Shown here: positions 34,853 through 44,275 of the stretch, piece after piece
Numbering within the stretch: the first letter of the stretch is position 1
Layout of the letters: every line of letters begins with the position of its first letter
Source: Paraburkholderia fungorum
GTDB lineage: Bacteria > Pseudomonadota > Gammaproteobacteria > Burkholderiales > Burkholderiaceae
Assembly (NCBI RefSeq): GCF_003610895.1
Contig: NZ_MCAS01000010.1
Span: 124,001 to 188,000 of the forward strand
Length of the DNA stretch: 64,000 nucleotides
Direction: 5' to 3'
Notes under the pieces: generated by a model
Seen by the model: the letters and a program-made list of their open reading frames with translations, nothing else
The model's database searches: none
Told to the model about the DNA's origin: nothing
Program-made: the position numbers and the translations under genes

Positions 34853-35092
34853 ATGCTGCGCTGGCTGATCGCCATATTGTTTCTTGCCAACATGCTGGCA
34901 TTCGTCGCGATGCGCGGCGTATTCGGCCCGACGCCCACAGCCGGCAACCGCGAGCCGAATCACCTGAATCGCCAGCTCCACGCGGAGTGGTTGAAGGTGC
35001 AACCCTTAACGGCAGCCGAAGCCGCTGACCAGGCGGTCGTAGGCGGCCCGGTGCCGGCGGCGCCGATCGCGGCATCGGCGCTGCCGCAGTAG
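34853..35092 (+). CDS. Small membrane-anchored hypothetical protein
   Basis: This 79-residue protein has a single N-terminal helix (MLRWLIAILFLANMLAFVAM) followed by a short polar and then Ala/Pro-rich tail (ending PVPAAPIAASALPQ). It is probably anchored in the inner membrane with the tail in the periplasm. It follows coaX by 53 bp on the same strand and may belong to the birA-coaX unit. I do not recognise a family. Confidence 0.6.
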   Translation: MLRWLIAILFLANMLAFVAMRGVFGPTPTAGNREPNHLNRQLHAEWLKVQPLTAAEAADQAVVGGPVPAAPIAASALPQ

Positions 35093-35179
35093 GGAAGCGG
35101 CGCCAGACGGCTCGCGGCCTCCGGCACTACGCTTAACTTCGGCGAAGAAAAAAGCGCCACCCAGATCCGGACAAACGCC

Positions 35180-35662
35180 TCAGCCTTGCGCGCGAACCTT
35201 CTTCAATAGCGCGGTGGTCGAGCGCTCATGCTCGAAAGGGATCGCCAAAGCCTTGCCGCCCCATCCTCGCACAATGGCCGATTCGGGCAGAACGTCCATG
35301 TCGTAGTCGCCGCCTTTGACGAGCACGTCGGGCCGCACCGCCGAAATCAGTTCCACGGGCGTCTTCTCGCCGAAGCACACCACGTAGTCGACGCTCTCCA
35401 GCGCCGCGAGCAAAGCCATCCGATCGGCCTCGCTATTGATCGGCCGGTCGTCCCCTTTGCCTAGCATGCGCACGGACGCGTCGCTATTGACGCCGACAAT
35501 CAGGCAGGCGCCGAGTGCTTTGGCGTCGGCAAGATAAGTCACATGCCCGCGATGCAGGATGTCGAATACCCCGTTGGTAAATACAACCGGTGCGGGCATC
35601 GCAGCGCGAAGCTTCACCAGCGCGTCGCGCGTAAAAATCTTGCGTTCAAAAGTGGCGGCCAT
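35180..35662 (-). CDS. rfaE2: D-glycero-beta-D-manno-heptose 1-phosphate adenylyltransferase
   Basis: This 160-residue cytidylyltransferase-fold enzyme has FTNGVFDILHRGHVTYLADA (HXGH motif as HRGH), RMLGKGDDRPIN and the late IPFEHERSTTALLKK. It makes ADP-heptose for the LPS inner core. In E. coli this is the C-terminal half of HldE; here it is a stand-alone gene, so the kinase half (RfaE1) must be elsewhere. ATG 35662 (MAATFERKIFTRDALV) is chosen over 35722, which adds a non-family N-terminus. Confidence 0.93.
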   Translation of the reverse strand: MAATFERKIFTRDALVKLRAAMPAPVVFTNGVFDILHRGHVTYLADAKALGACLIVGVNSDASVRMLGKGDDRPINSEADRMALLAALESVDYVVCFGEKTPVELISAVRPDVLVKGGDYDMDVLPESAIVRGWGGKALAIPFEHERSTTALLKKVRAQG

Positions 35663-35722
35663 GATGGAGTCGCGAAGAAAAAAGAAGTGCCGCCACGATA
35701 CACGTCGAACGGCATGAAGCAA

Positions 35723-35756
35723 AATGGCCCGGCAAGCTCACGCCTGCCGGGCCATT
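35723..35756 (-). terminator. Rho-independent terminator after the ferritin-like gene
   Basis: AATGGCCCGGCA (35723-35734) and TGCCGGGCCATT (35745-35756) form a perfect 12-bp stem with a 10-base loop. On the minus strand it is followed by TTTTGC. It lies 32 bp downstream of the ferritin-like gene stop and separates it from rfaE2. Confidence 0.85.
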
Positions 35757-35787
35757 CCTGATACCTTGAAGCGTCTGCGCTAAGCCA

Positions 35788-36660
35788 TCAAGCCGGCTGT
35801 TCAGCCGATTTCTGATCGGCCTGCAGACGCGCGACCACTTCCTTGCGATAGCGGTTCAACTCTTGCGCCGTGTTGAACGTGCGCTCGAACAGAATCGACA
35901 GGTTGTGCAGGATCCGTTCCACCACCTTCTTTTCCCAGCCGTCGTCGAAACGGATCTGTTCGTCGAGCCAGCGCTCGAGCCATTCCGGATCCGGCAGACG
36001 CGATTGAATCGTGTCGCGCGGGAACAGCGCCTGATTCACGTGCAGGTTGGTCGGGTGCAGCGGCTTTTCCGTGCGGCGCGCCGATGCCATCAGAACGCCG
36101 ATCTTGGCGAACGCAGCACGCGCGATGTCGCCGGTTTGCACCATCGCTTTCTTCATGTAGCGCAAATAAGCGCCGCCATGACGCGCTTCGTCGCGCGAAA
36201 TGGTTTCGTAAATGGCCTTGATGACTGGTTCGGTGTGCCATTCGGCAGCACGGCGATACCAGTGATTGAGGCGAATTTCGCCGCAGAAGTGCAGCATCAG
36301 TGTTTCGAGCGGCGGCGCCGGGTCGAATTCGAAGCGCACGGCGTGCAGTTCTTCTTCGGTCGGGCACATTTCCGGTTTGAAGCGGCGCAGATATTCCATC
36401 AGCACCAGCGAATGCTTCTGTTCTTCAAAGAACCACACGCTCATGAACGCGGAAAAATCGCTGTCGTGATGGTTGTCACGGAGGAACATTTCCGTGGCGG
36501 GCAATGCCGACCATTCGGTGATCGCATTCATCTTGATCGTCGCGGCCTGCTCGTCGGTCAATAGCGATGCATCGAACTTGTCCCAGGGAATGTCTTTCTC
36601 CATGTCCCATCGAACGGATTCGAGCGATTTATAAAGTTCCGGATAAAGCATGGTGTTCAT
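35788..36660 (-). CDS. Ferritin-like diiron protein, distant acyl-ACP desaturase type
   Basis: This 290-residue soluble protein is all-helical with two carboxylate/His diiron motifs: WFFEEQKHS (EEXXH) and ISRDEARHGG (DEXRH). Additional Glu residues occur at ATEMFLRD and HFCGEIRLNH, in the order seen in soluble acyl-ACP desaturases and ferritin-like oxidases. A redox or fatty-acid-modifying role is possible, but the substrate is unknown. ATG 36660 is preceded by AGGGG. A short palindrome (36704-36713) stands upstream. It ends in its own terminator, so it is monocistronic. Confidence 0.75.
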   Translation of the reverse strand: MNTMLYPELYKSLESVRWDMEKDIPWDKFDASLLTDEQAATIKMNAITEWSALPATEMFLRDNHHDSDFSAFMSVWFFEEQKHSLVLMEYLRRFKPEMCPTEEELHAVRFEFDPAPPLETLMLHFCGEIRLNHWYRRAAEWHTEPVIKAIYETISRDEARHGGAYLRYMKKAMVQTGDIARAAFAKIGVLMASARRTEKPLHPTNLHVNQALFPRDTIQSRLPDPEWLERWLDEQIRFDDGWEKKVVERILHNLSILFERTFNTAQELNRYRKEVVARLQADQKSAEQPA

Positions 36661-37257
36661 AGTCCCACCCCTGTTCTGCGCATACTGTCTGTGTCTGTCA
36701 CTACTACATGTAGCACTTTTACTGACGACGAACGAAACGCACCGCTTTGTGCGCCGTTTATCGGCCAAGCATTCAATTTTACGCGGTAATCGGCCGCCTA
36801 GATGCATTGGGCAGCAAAGAAGTCCAGCCGTTTGCGCGGCGCCGCTAACCAGAAGTTACGCGCTACGCGGCCAACCGTGGGTGAGGGATACCCTATGCCT
36901 GAGGTCGAGCCAGTCTGCGATGAATCCGCACCGTCCAGCCCTGCGCCGGGGATACCGGCAACGAATGGAGCGAGGGCGGCTGGATTGGTTGTTTTCAGCG
37001 CACGCCCAAAAGCCAAATGAAGCTTACACAATGATAGCACGCTGACTTTACGGATCCCGTGCACCAGCAGATGCGACGCTGGCGCCGGGTTGACTTCTCT
37101 CAATAAAGAGCCCGATTCAACGGCCCGATTCGCGGAGTGTGGCCGACGATCGAGGTCAAAACCATGACATGTGGCGAATTTGCCTCACTGCAGCGCGAAT
37201 CCGCCGGGCTTTGCACTGCTGTCGCATGAATTGCATCGCCCGGGTTCATGCCTGCCG
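36661..37257. other. Intergenic region between ferritin-like gene and phaM
   Basis: This 597-bp gap lies upstream of the ferritin-like gene and downstream of phaM (both minus strand). A 10-bp palindrome CTACATGTAG lies at 36704-36713, about 45 bp before the ferritin-like start codon, and could be an operator. No convincing gene, RNA or repeat is seen in the rest. Confidence 0.5.
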
Positions 37258-38055
37258 TCAAACGGGTTTCTTCCTCGTGCGCGGCGTTGCGCCCGCACTG
37301 CCTGCAGGCTTCGCGGCCGCCGAAGCTGAGGTTGAGGTCGAGCTTGACGGCGCGGCCCGCTTCGCCGCCGGCCGCTTGGTGGCGTGGCCTGCTTCTGCGG
37401 TCTCACCCGGCGCTTCGGCCACGCCCGGCGAATCCGGCGCCGAACCGGCCGCCGCGGAGGCTGCGTTAGTGGGCTGCGTCATCGCAAACTGGGCGATCTG
37501 GTTGAACTGCGACTGCAGCAGATTCCACCAGGCGGAGGCGTCGAACGGCGGCGTGGTGGCCGCCTCGTTCTCGTCAGTTGCCGGCTCGGCGGCTGACGAT
37601 GAACTCGCATGGTCCGAAGCCGAAGCTGAATTCGAAGCCGCCTCCGGATGCGGCCAGCCGGCCGGCGCGGGACTCGGCGCGGCACTTGCGGAAGCCGGCT
37701 GCGTCATCGACGACTGCGCGAATGCGCCGAACGCACGCAGCGTCGCGAGCGTGGCGCGCTGCACTTCGAGCGCCTGAATGGCGGACTGCAGCATGTTCAG
37801 ATTGAGCTTCAGCCACTGCTCGACCGCACGCATATCGGTGATGCGCTTGTCGAGTTCCTCGACGTTGGTCAGTGGCGCCATCATGTCGGACATCATCGAC
37901 AGCGACGGCCCGAGGCTGCTGCCCGACTGCGCGCCCGAGAACGCCGAACTGAACGGCGAGAGACGCATCATGCCCCACATGCGTTCCAGCATTTCAGCGG
38001 GCGGAAAACCGGGGAAGCCAGGAAAGGGCGGCGTGGTGCCAGGTGTATCGGTCAT
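37258..38055 (-). CDS. phaM: Polyhydroxyalkanoate granule regulatory protein PhaM
   Basis: This 265-residue protein has an N-terminal conserved part (residues about 10-120) with PPAEMLERMWGMMRLSPF and TNVEELDKRITDMRAVEQWLKLNLNMLQSAIQALEVQRATLATL, then an Ala/Ser-rich middle and a basic Ala/Lys/Arg tail ending TPRTRKKPV. PhaM in Ralstonia/Cupriavidus binds PHB granules, activates PHB synthase and attaches granules to DNA through the basic tail. ATG 38055 has GAGGCG about 7 bases upstream. Confidence 0.85.
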   Translation of the reverse strand: MTDTPGTTPPFPGFPGFPPAEMLERMWGMMRLSPFSSAFSGAQSGSSLGPSLSMMSDMMAPLTNVEELDKRITDMRAVEQWLKLNLNMLQSAIQALEVQRATLATLRAFGAFAQSSMTQPASASAAPSPAPAGWPHPEAASNSASASDHASSSSAAEPATDENEAATTPPFDASAWWNLLQSQFNQIAQFAMTQPTNAASAAAGSAPDSPGVAEAPGETAEAGHATKRPAAKRAAPSSSTSTSASAAAKPAGSAGATPRTRKKPV

Positions 38056-38246
38056 GCTTGTCGCCTCGCTGCATAAAAGGGGAAGAAATAGCGCCATCCC
38101 GGACGCGTCTGATTCGATCATACCGCGCGGGGCGACCCACACCGCGCCGAGTTTGGGCGGCTACCCGTGGGGCCGGCGGCCCCACTCGCGCGGCGTCTCA
38201 AACGCGGACCGATGAGGCCTCGCGCGATACGCGCCCGTCAGCGGTT

Positions 38247-39143
38247 TCAGGAGTGCTCACCGCCCGAAGCGCCGCCGCCCGGTGTCCGTCTCGGCCGCCC
38301 GCTCCACGGGTCCGCGCCGCCAAAATCCGGCGCGCGCCGCTCGCGTAGCGAGCTCACGCCTTCGCGCACATCCGGCCCGGCGAACCCCATGAATTCCAGC
38401 GCCAGCGACGTATCGAACGCCGGGCCGGCCGAGCGCAGCCAGTTGTTCAACGCATACTTGGTCCACCGGATCGCCGTTTGCGAACCGTTCGCCAGTTTCT
38501 GCGCGACTTCGAATGCTTTGGGCCGCAGATCGTTTTCGTCGACGGCGAGCGACACGAGGCCGATCCGCTCGGCCTCCTCACCGCTCACAGGTTCGCACAG
38601 CAGCAGGTAATACTTGGCCTTCGCCATGCCGCACAGAAGCGGCCAGACGATGGCCGCGTGATCGCCCGCGGCAACACCCAGCCGCGTATGGCCGTCGATA
38701 ATGCGCGCCGATTTCGAAGCAATCGAGATGTCGGCGAGCAGGCCTGCCACGAGCCCCGCACCGACCGCCGGACCGTGCATCGCCGAAACGATCGGCTTGC
38801 TGCAATTGATCACGTTGTAGACCAGATCGCGCGCCTCACGCCAGACCCGCGCGCGGACGTCGAAATCGGTCGCCATGTCTTCGACCAGTTGCAGGTCGCC
38901 ACCGGCCGAAAAGCCCTTGCCCTCACCGCGAATGATCGCGACACGCGTTTCGGGGTCCCGATCGATATCGCGCCAGATTTCGGCGAGCTCGAAGTGCATC
39001 CGCGCATTGGCGGTGGCAAGCCCGCTCCTGTTCGCACCCTCGCCGCTCATCACGACTTCGAGCACGCCGTGTGGATGACGGTGCAATTGCAGCGACTGGT
39101 AGTGCGCGTAGAACGCGTCGTTACTGTGTGGTGCCTGAGACAT
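38247..39143 (-). CDS. Enoyl-CoA hydratase/isomerase family protein
   Basis: This 298-residue crotonase-fold enzyme has oxyanion-hole motifs [12 protein letters not shown] and [14 protein letters not shown]. The region [16 protein letters not shown] has Asp-His where classic hydratases have their second catalytic Glu context, so the exact reaction is unsure. The C-terminal 30 residues are Gly/Arg/Ser-rich and outside the family. ATG 39143 ([15 protein letters not shown]) is preferred; 39185 is possible. It lies between phaM and a LivK-like gene on the same strand. Confidence 0.85.
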   Translation of the reverse strand: MSQAPHSNDAFYAHYQSLQLHRHPHGVLEVVMSGEGANRSGLATANARMHFELAEIWRDIDRDPETRVAIIRGEGKGFSAGGDLQLVEDMATDFDVRARVWREARDLVYNVINCSKPIVSAMHGPAVGAGLVAGLLADISIASKSARIIDGHTRLGVAAGDHAAIVWPLLCGMAKAKYYLLLCEPVSGEEAERIGLVSLAVDENDLRPKAFEVAQKLANGSQTAIRWTKYALNNWLRSAGPAFDTSLALEFMGFAGPDVREGVSSLRERRAPDFGGADPWSGRPRRTPGGGASGGEHS

Positions 39144-39214
39144 GGTGAGCAATCCGTCTATCGGTGCAGCTGTTGAAACCATCACCTTCAGGGCACATTC
39201 AGCCCATTAGGCCT

Positions 39215-39239
39215 GGTTCGCGCCCTATCGGCGCGAACC
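39215..39239. other. Intercistronic perfect stem-loop
   Basis: GGTTCGCGCC (39215-39224) and GGCGCGAACC (39230-39239) form a perfect 10-bp GC-rich stem with a 5-base loop. It lies just downstream of the LivK-like gene stop and 72 bp before the hydratase start. No T-run follows, so it may protect the 3' end of the upstream message or act as a weak terminator. Confidence 0.6.
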
Positions 39240-39249
39240 TCGCGCAAAC

Positions 39250-40467
39250 TCAATTCGGTTGATAAACCCACTTCGCATTCTTGATTTCGACCATCACACG
39301 TGCCCGTTGATCGAGCCCGAGGTGATCCGTGGCGCTCATATTGACCACACCGTTGGTGTCCGCGAGACCACGCGTTGCTTCCAGCGCGTCGCGCAGCGCC
39401 CGGCGAAACTCCGGTGTGCCGGGTGCAGCCACCTTGAGTGCGATCGGTATCGCATTGCCGAGCAGCATGCCGGCGTCCCACGTGTACGAACCGAACGCCG
39501 ACACGCTGCCCGGTCCGCGCACGGCCTCGAAGCGCGCGATGTAGTCGAGCGCGAGACGTTTGGCTGGATGATCCACCGGCAATTGCGCGGCGACCAGCAC
39601 CGGGCTCGCGGGCAGGAACGTGCCGTTGCAATCGGCGCCGCACACGCGCAGGAAGTCGTTATTGCCGACTCCATGATTGTGATAGATCAGACCTTTGTAG
39701 CCGCGTTCCCTGAGCGTCTTCGGCGGCAGCGCGGCGGGCGTGCCGGCCGCGCCGACCACCACCGCATCCGGGTGGGTGGCGAGAATCTTCAGGACCTGGC
39801 CGGTCACGCTCGGATCGGTGCGATTGAAGCGCTCGCTCGCCACCATGTCGATATGATGCAACTGCGCGAATTTGGCGACTTCGGTATAGAACGTTTCGCC
39901 GAGCGCGTCGGCCTGGCCGATGAACGCCATTGTTTTGACGCCGTGCGTGCTGGCGTGCGCGGCGATCGCCGAGGCCATCATGGCGTCGGTCTGGGGAGTC
40001 TTGAATACCCAGCGGCGTTTTGCATCCACGGGTTCGATGATTTTCGCCGACGAGGCGAGCGAGATCATCGGCGTGTCGCCGTCGGCAACCACATCGATCA
40101 TCGAAAGCGAATTCGGTGTGATCGACGACCCAATGATCGCGTCGACGTGATTCTCGGAAATCAGCTTCTTGGTGTCCTGCACCGCCTGCGTGGTGTCGGA
40201 CGCGTCGTCGAGCACGATGTATTCGACGCTCTGCCCGCCGATCTGTTTGGGCAGCAGCGCGACGGTGTCGCGCGCGGGAATACCGAGCGACGCGGCCGGC
40301 CCGGTGAGCGACAGCACGAGGCCGATCTTCACCTGCGCAAGAGCGATGGCGGGCAACGCGGCAGTTAGCGCTGCGGCAAGACGGGCAAGCCCGCGCGGCG
40401 ATGGTGTTCGCACACTCGATGCGCGAGCGCGCCAGGTTCCTCGTTCAAGGGATTCAAATCGCGGCAT
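39250..40467 (-). CDS. Branched-chain amino acid-type ABC substrate-binding protein (LivK-like)
   Basis: This 405-residue periplasmic binding protein has a long basic N-terminus before the signal hydrophobic part (LARLAAALTAALPAIALAQ) and a mature part beginning VKIGLVLSLTGPAASLGIPA, the classic Peripla_BP_6 opening. Two conserved Cys (VCGADCNG) may form a disulfide. No permease or ATPase genes adjoin it, so it is an orphan binding protein that must use a transporter encoded elsewhere. Such proteins in Burkholderiaceae often bind aromatic or other acids. Confidence 0.87.
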   Translation of the reverse strand: MPRFESLERGTWRARASSVRTPSPRGLARLAAALTAALPAIALAQVKIGLVLSLTGPAASLGIPARDTVALLPKQIGGQSVEYIVLDDASDTTQAVQDTKKLISENHVDAIIGSSITPNSLSMIDVVADGDTPMISLASSAKIIEPVDAKRRWVFKTPQTDAMMASAIAAHASTHGVKTMAFIGQADALGETFYTEVAKFAQLHHIDMVASERFNRTDPSVTGQVLKILATHPDAVVVGAAGTPAALPPKTLRERGYKGLIYHNHGVGNNDFLRVCGADCNGTFLPASPVLVAAQLPVDHPAKRLALDYIARFEAVRGPGSVSAFGSYTWDAGMLLGNAIPIALKVAAPGTPEFRRALRDALEATRGLADTNGVVNMSATDHLGLDQRARVMVEIKNAKWVYQPN

Positions 40468-40692
40468 GCTGTCTCCTCACGTCGGTTTTTCGTTTTGATG
40501 TACTGCCGATGTGCTGCTCGTATTTTGCTTCTGTATTGCCTGTGCCCTGCTCACGTGCTGCTTCGCGGTGGCTTCGCAAGCCGGCGCCCTGCCGCGACCC
40601 CGAGGCCGCCAATGCGCCAGTCAGTGTAGCGGCGCGCTGTGACGTCGGCATCGGGCGAAACCCTTTCGTAGACGCCACAGCACAGACCCGCA

Positions 40693-40713
40693 CGGTCCGG
40701 ATGCCGCGGACCG
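40693..40713. other. Stem-loop downstream of the FAH-family gene
   Basis: CGGTCCG (40693-40699) and CGGACCG (40707-40713) form a perfect 7-bp stem with a 7-base loop, 30 bp past the stop of the fumarylacetoacetate hydrolase family gene. No T-run follows on the minus strand. Confidence 0.4.
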
Positions 40714-40743
40714 CGCAAAACCCCGGCTCATCGACCTCACGCC

Positions 40744-41727
40744 TTAGTCCAGCGGCGCGATGCCCTGCTCGATCGAGCCGAAAATCGACTTGCCTGCTTC
40801 GTCGAACATCTCGATTCTCACGGTATCGCCGAACTTCATGAACTCGGTTTGCGGCGCGCCGTGCTCGATGGTCTCCAGGCAACGCTTCTCGGCGATGCAG
40901 CAATAGCCGCGCTTCGCGTCCTTGTTCGACACCGTGCCCGAGCCGACAATCGCGCCGGCGCGCAGATTGCGCGTTTTCGCCGCGTGCGAGATCAGTTGGC
41001 CGAAGTGGAACACCATGTCGGTGCCGGCGTCCGGCTGGCCGACCTTCCTGTTGTTCCAGTGAACGATCATCGGCCGGTGCAGGCGCCCTTCGCGCCAGCT
41101 CTCGCCGAGTTCGTCGGGCGTCACCGCCACCGGCGCGAACGACGTGGCCGGCTTGCTCTGGAAAAAGCCGAAACCCTTCGCGAGCTCGGCGGGGATCAGA
41201 TTGCGCAGCGACACGTCGTTGACGAGCGTCACCAGACGCACGCTACGAAGCGCCTGATCGGGAGTGGCGCCCATCGGCACGTCGGTGGTGATCACGGCAA
41301 CCTCCGCCTCGAAGTCGATGCCGAATTCTTCGGACGCGCACAGCACGTCATCTTTCGGGCCGATGAAGTCGTCGCTGCCCCCTTGGTACATCAGGGGATC
41401 GGTCCAGAATTCCGGCGGCATTTCCGCCCCACGCGCGCGGCGCACCAGCTCGACATGGTTCACGTACGACGAACCGTCGGCCCACTGGAACGCGCGCGGC
41501 AGTGGCGCCATGCATTCCTTCGCGTCGAACGGGAAGCTATTGCGCGCGCGGCCCTGGTTGAGCGCGTCGTACAGGTCCTGCAGTTGCGGCGCGTAGAAGG
41601 CCCAGTCGTCGAGCACGCGCTGCATGGTGGGCGCGATTGCGTCGGCGATGGCTGCGGTGTGCAGGTCGCGGGACACGACGATCAGTTGCCCGTCGCGCGT
41701 GCCGTCCTTCAGCGTGGCAAGTTTCAT
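40744..41727 (-). CDS. Fumarylacetoacetate hydrolase family protein
   Basis: This 327-residue enzyme has the FAH fold with metal-binding acidic residues in FGIDFEAEVAVITTD, RNLIPAELAKGFGFFQSKPATSFAPVAVTP and GSGTVSNKD. FAH-family enzymes cleave C-C bonds in aromatic catabolism (fumarylacetoacetate, acylpyruvates) or decarboxylate. MKLATLKDGTRDGQLIVVSRD is the usual N-terminus of the proteobacterial FAH group. It is divergent from an IclR gene, which probably regulates it. Confidence 0.88.
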   Translation of the reverse strand: MKLATLKDGTRDGQLIVVSRDLHTAAIADAIAPTMQRVLDDWAFYAPQLQDLYDALNQGRARNSFPFDAKECMAPLPRAFQWADGSSYVNHVELVRRARGAEMPPEFWTDPLMYQGGSDDFIGPKDDVLCASEEFGIDFEAEVAVITTDVPMGATPDQALRSVRLVTLVNDVSLRNLIPAELAKGFGFFQSKPATSFAPVAVTPDELGESWREGRLHRPMIVHWNNRKVGQPDAGTDMVFHFGQLISHAAKTRNLRAGAIVGSGTVSNKDAKRGYCCIAEKRCLETIEHGAPQTEFMKFGDTVRIEMFDEAGKSIFGSIEQGIAPLD

Positions 41728-41898
41728 AGAGGAGTGAACCGTTAGTGACGATAGAAGGAATCTATTCTACGATGGTGAATCGGCGCGGCCCAAGTGCCCG
41801 CGCCCGGCGGCGGTTTGCGCAACCCGCGCGGCACGCCTGCCGGGTCCAGCCCTATTCTTTTCTCACGGTCTTTTAAACGCGCTCCATGCGCCTCGCTC

Positions 41899-42795
41899 AT
41901 GCCTCCAATTGCCCGCTCCGGCGCGATCCGTACCGACCCTGACTCCGCTGAACCGCTCGAACCGCACGGCGCGCCCGAATCCGACGACGAAAGCATCGAG
42001 GCCGGCGAGGAAAAACTGCGCTCCGGTATCCAGTCGATCGAAGTCGGCTTCAGATTGCTCGAGGTGCTGACCCACGAACCACGCGCAATGATGCTGCGCG
42101 ATCTGGCCCAGCGTGCGGGCATGAGTCCGGCGAAAGCGCACCGCTATCTGGTGAGTTTCCTGCGCCTCGGCGTGGTGGCGCAGGACCCGCTGTCGGGCCG
42201 CTACGAACTGGGCGGCTTCGCCTTGCAATTGGGGCTTGCGCGGCTGGCGCGCGTCGATGGCGTGAAGCTCGCGCGCATCGCGCTTGCCGAGCTGCGTGAC
42301 CGGCTCGATCTGACCGTGGGCATCGCGGTGTGGGGCAATCAGGGCCCTACGATGGTCCATTGGATGGAGTCGAGCCATCCCGCCAAGGCGTCGCTCAAGC
42401 TCGGCGACGTGATGCCACTGCTCAGTTCCGCCACCGGCCTGCTGTTTGCCGCCTATCTGCCGTCGAGCAAAACCGCGGCGATGCTGGAGCGCGAACTGGC
42501 CGATTCGCGGCGCTCGTCGCACATGAGCGGCCCGCGCACGCCGGAAGAGGTCGAGCGGGCGCTGGCGGAAGTGCGGCAGCACGAAGCGGCGCGCGTGGAA
42601 GGCATGCTGCTGCCGACCATCCACGCGTTCTGCATGCCGGTGTTCGACTCGACCGGCGATCTCGCGCTCGGCCTCGTCGCACTCGGCCATGAAGGCGCGT
42701 TCGATATCCACTGGGGCGGCGAAATCGATAAGGCGCTGCGCGAATGTGCGCAAAAACTCTCGTACGAGCTCGGGTATAGTGCGACGCCACGCTGA
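41899..42795 (+). CDS. IclR-family transcriptional regulator
   Basis: This 298-residue regulator has an N-terminal winged HTH (about residues 43-105; GIQSIEVGFRLLEVLTHEPR, LRDLAQRAGMSPAKAHRYLVSFLRLG) and a C-terminal effector domain with GALxxHxx-like LVALGHEGAFD. IclR proteins often control aromatic or acyl catabolism. ATG 41899 is one of several starts; the first 40 residues are disordered and the domain begins later. It is divergent from the FAH-family gene. Confidence 0.88.
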   Translation: MPPIARSGAIRTDPDSAEPLEPHGAPESDDESIEAGEEKLRSGIQSIEVGFRLLEVLTHEPRAMMLRDLAQRAGMSPAKAHRYLVSFLRLGVVAQDPLSGRYELGGFALQLGLARLARVDGVKLARIALAELRDRLDLTVGIAVWGNQGPTMVHWMESSHPAKASLKLGDVMPLLSSATGLLFAAYLPSSKTAAMLERELADSRRSSHMSGPRTPEEVERALAEVRQHEAARVEGMLLPTIHAFCMPVFDSTGDLALGLVALGHEGAFDIHWGGEIDKALRECAQKLSYELGYSATPR

Positions 42796-42958
42796 TCGCG
42801 CTGGGTTCAGGAACATCGTTCTCAGGCGGGTGGTCGAAACCCTGCGCGGCCCGTTCGGTATTGAGCCGTAGCGGCGTGCGCCGTAATCGCCAGGCAGGGA
42901 GGCCGCACCTGCCCCTCGCTTATCCTGTCACCGTCGGCCCGTTCACATTCATTCGTCC

Positions 42959-44275
42959 ATGTCCTCACCTTCTGCCACACGCCACACTGATCGCACGCCG
43001 CCCGCCGGGCCGCGAGCCGGTGTGCGGGTATGGCGATGGCTTGTGGTGCTGCTTGTGGTGGCCGTCCTGCACTGGATTGCCGCGCAATGGGTCGAGCGCA
43101 ATCGCGCCACGCTGAATCCATCGGACAACGAGCATGTCCCCGTGCAGGTCGCCCTGCTGACGCCCGAGCGTATCGAGCGCAATCCCGCCGCCGATGCGCC
43201 CAAAGCCGCGGCGCCAGCGCCCGCGCACAAGGCCGCTGCGAGCAAACCGCGCGAACACGTGCTGACAGCAATGCAACCGGCGAAGCAGGCAGCGGCGGTC
43301 GCGGCAGCATCGGATGCAGCCGCGAGCGAAGCAGGCGCAACGAGCCCCGCCAGTGCGGCAGTCAATGCGAATGCGAATGCAACCGCCGCCGCTACGGCCA
43401 GTGCTCCCGCCGCCAGCGCGCCTAAAGCTGCCACGGGCGTGAAATTCTCTGTTCCGCCGTCCGGGGAACTGCAGTACGACACGTTCTACAACGGCGTGCG
43501 CAACCAGCCTGGCACAATCCATTGGACCAGCAACGCGCAAAGCTACGAGATGATCGTTACCGTGCCGCTGCCCTTTGTCGGCGCGTTCACGTATTCGAGC
43601 CATGGCCGCATCGACGCATTCGGGCTCGCTCCGGATCAGTACATCGAAAAGCGCGGCCGCCGTCCGGAAGACGTGGCGATCTTCAATCGCACCGACAAAA
43701 TGATCGTCTTCACGCGCACGCCGGCAGCGCTGCCGCTGCCCGACGGCGCGCAAGACCGTTTCAGCATGGTGATGCAACTTGCCAGCCTCGTGCGTGGCGA
43801 CCCTGCCGCCTACAAGCCGGGCGTGACGCGGCAATTCTTCGTCGTCGATAACGACAGCGGCGAGAACTGGCCCGTCGAGACGATTGGCGACGAGACGATC
43901 CGCACCGCGCAGGGTTACCTCGAAACACGCCACTTCAAACGATTGCCTCGCCACGATGGCGATCTGCGCCGCATCGACGTATGGCTCGCGCCGTCGCTCG
44001 GCTGGCTGCCCGCGCGAATCATGCAGACCGAGCCGAACGGCACGCAGTTCGAACTCGTATGGCGCGGCAAGCTCAATGCAGACGATACCGGCGCCCCGGC
44101 CGACAGCACCAGTGGCACAAGTGAAACCAATGGCACCGATAGCAGCGGCGTGCCTTCTGCAAGCACACCGGCACATCAGCCGCCCACGACCGACGCACCC
44201 ACCACCACGCCCGAACCCGGCGCGGCTTCGCCGGTCGATTCGACCGCACCTGGCAATCTGCCCGAAAAGCCCTGA
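42959..44275 (+). CDS. DUF3108 domain-containing protein
   Basis: This 438-residue protein has an N-terminal membrane anchor (about residues 26-44, WLVVLLVVAVLHWIAA), a long Ala-rich low-complexity linker (about 70-155), a DUF3108 domain (about 160-380; GELQYDTFYNGVRNQPG, WLAPSLGWLPARIMQTEPNG) and a Ser/Thr/Pro-rich tail. DUF3108 proteins are periplasmic or outer-membrane beta proteins of unknown function. No clear ribosome binding site precedes ATG 42959. It follows the IclR gene by 163 bp on the same strand. Confidence 0.8.
   Translation: MSSPSATRHTDRTPPAGPRAGVRVWRWLVVLLVVAVLHWIAAQWVERNRATLNPSDNEHVPVQVALLTPERIERNPAADAPKAAAPAPAHKAAASKPREHVLTAMQPAKQAAAVAAASDAAASEAGATSPASAAVNANANATAAATASAPAASAPKAATGVKFSVPPSGELQYDTFYNGVRNQPGTIHWTSNAQSYEMIVTVPLPFVGAFTYSSHGRIDAFGLAPDQYIEKRGRRPEDVAIFNRTDKMIVFTRTPAALPLPDGAQDRFSMVMQLASLVRGDPAAYKPGVTRQFFVVDNDSGENWPVETIGDETIRTAQGYLETRHFKRLPRHDGDLRRIDVWLAPSLGWLPARIMQTEPNGTQFELVWRGKLNADDTGAPADSTSGTSETNGTDSSGVPSASTPAHQPPTTDAPTTTPEPGAASPVDSTAPGNLPEKP

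Noticed and set aside
36661-37257. Several short frames in the ferritin-like/phaM gap
   Set aside because: None has a ribosome binding site, a start with sensible spacing or domain-like sequence.
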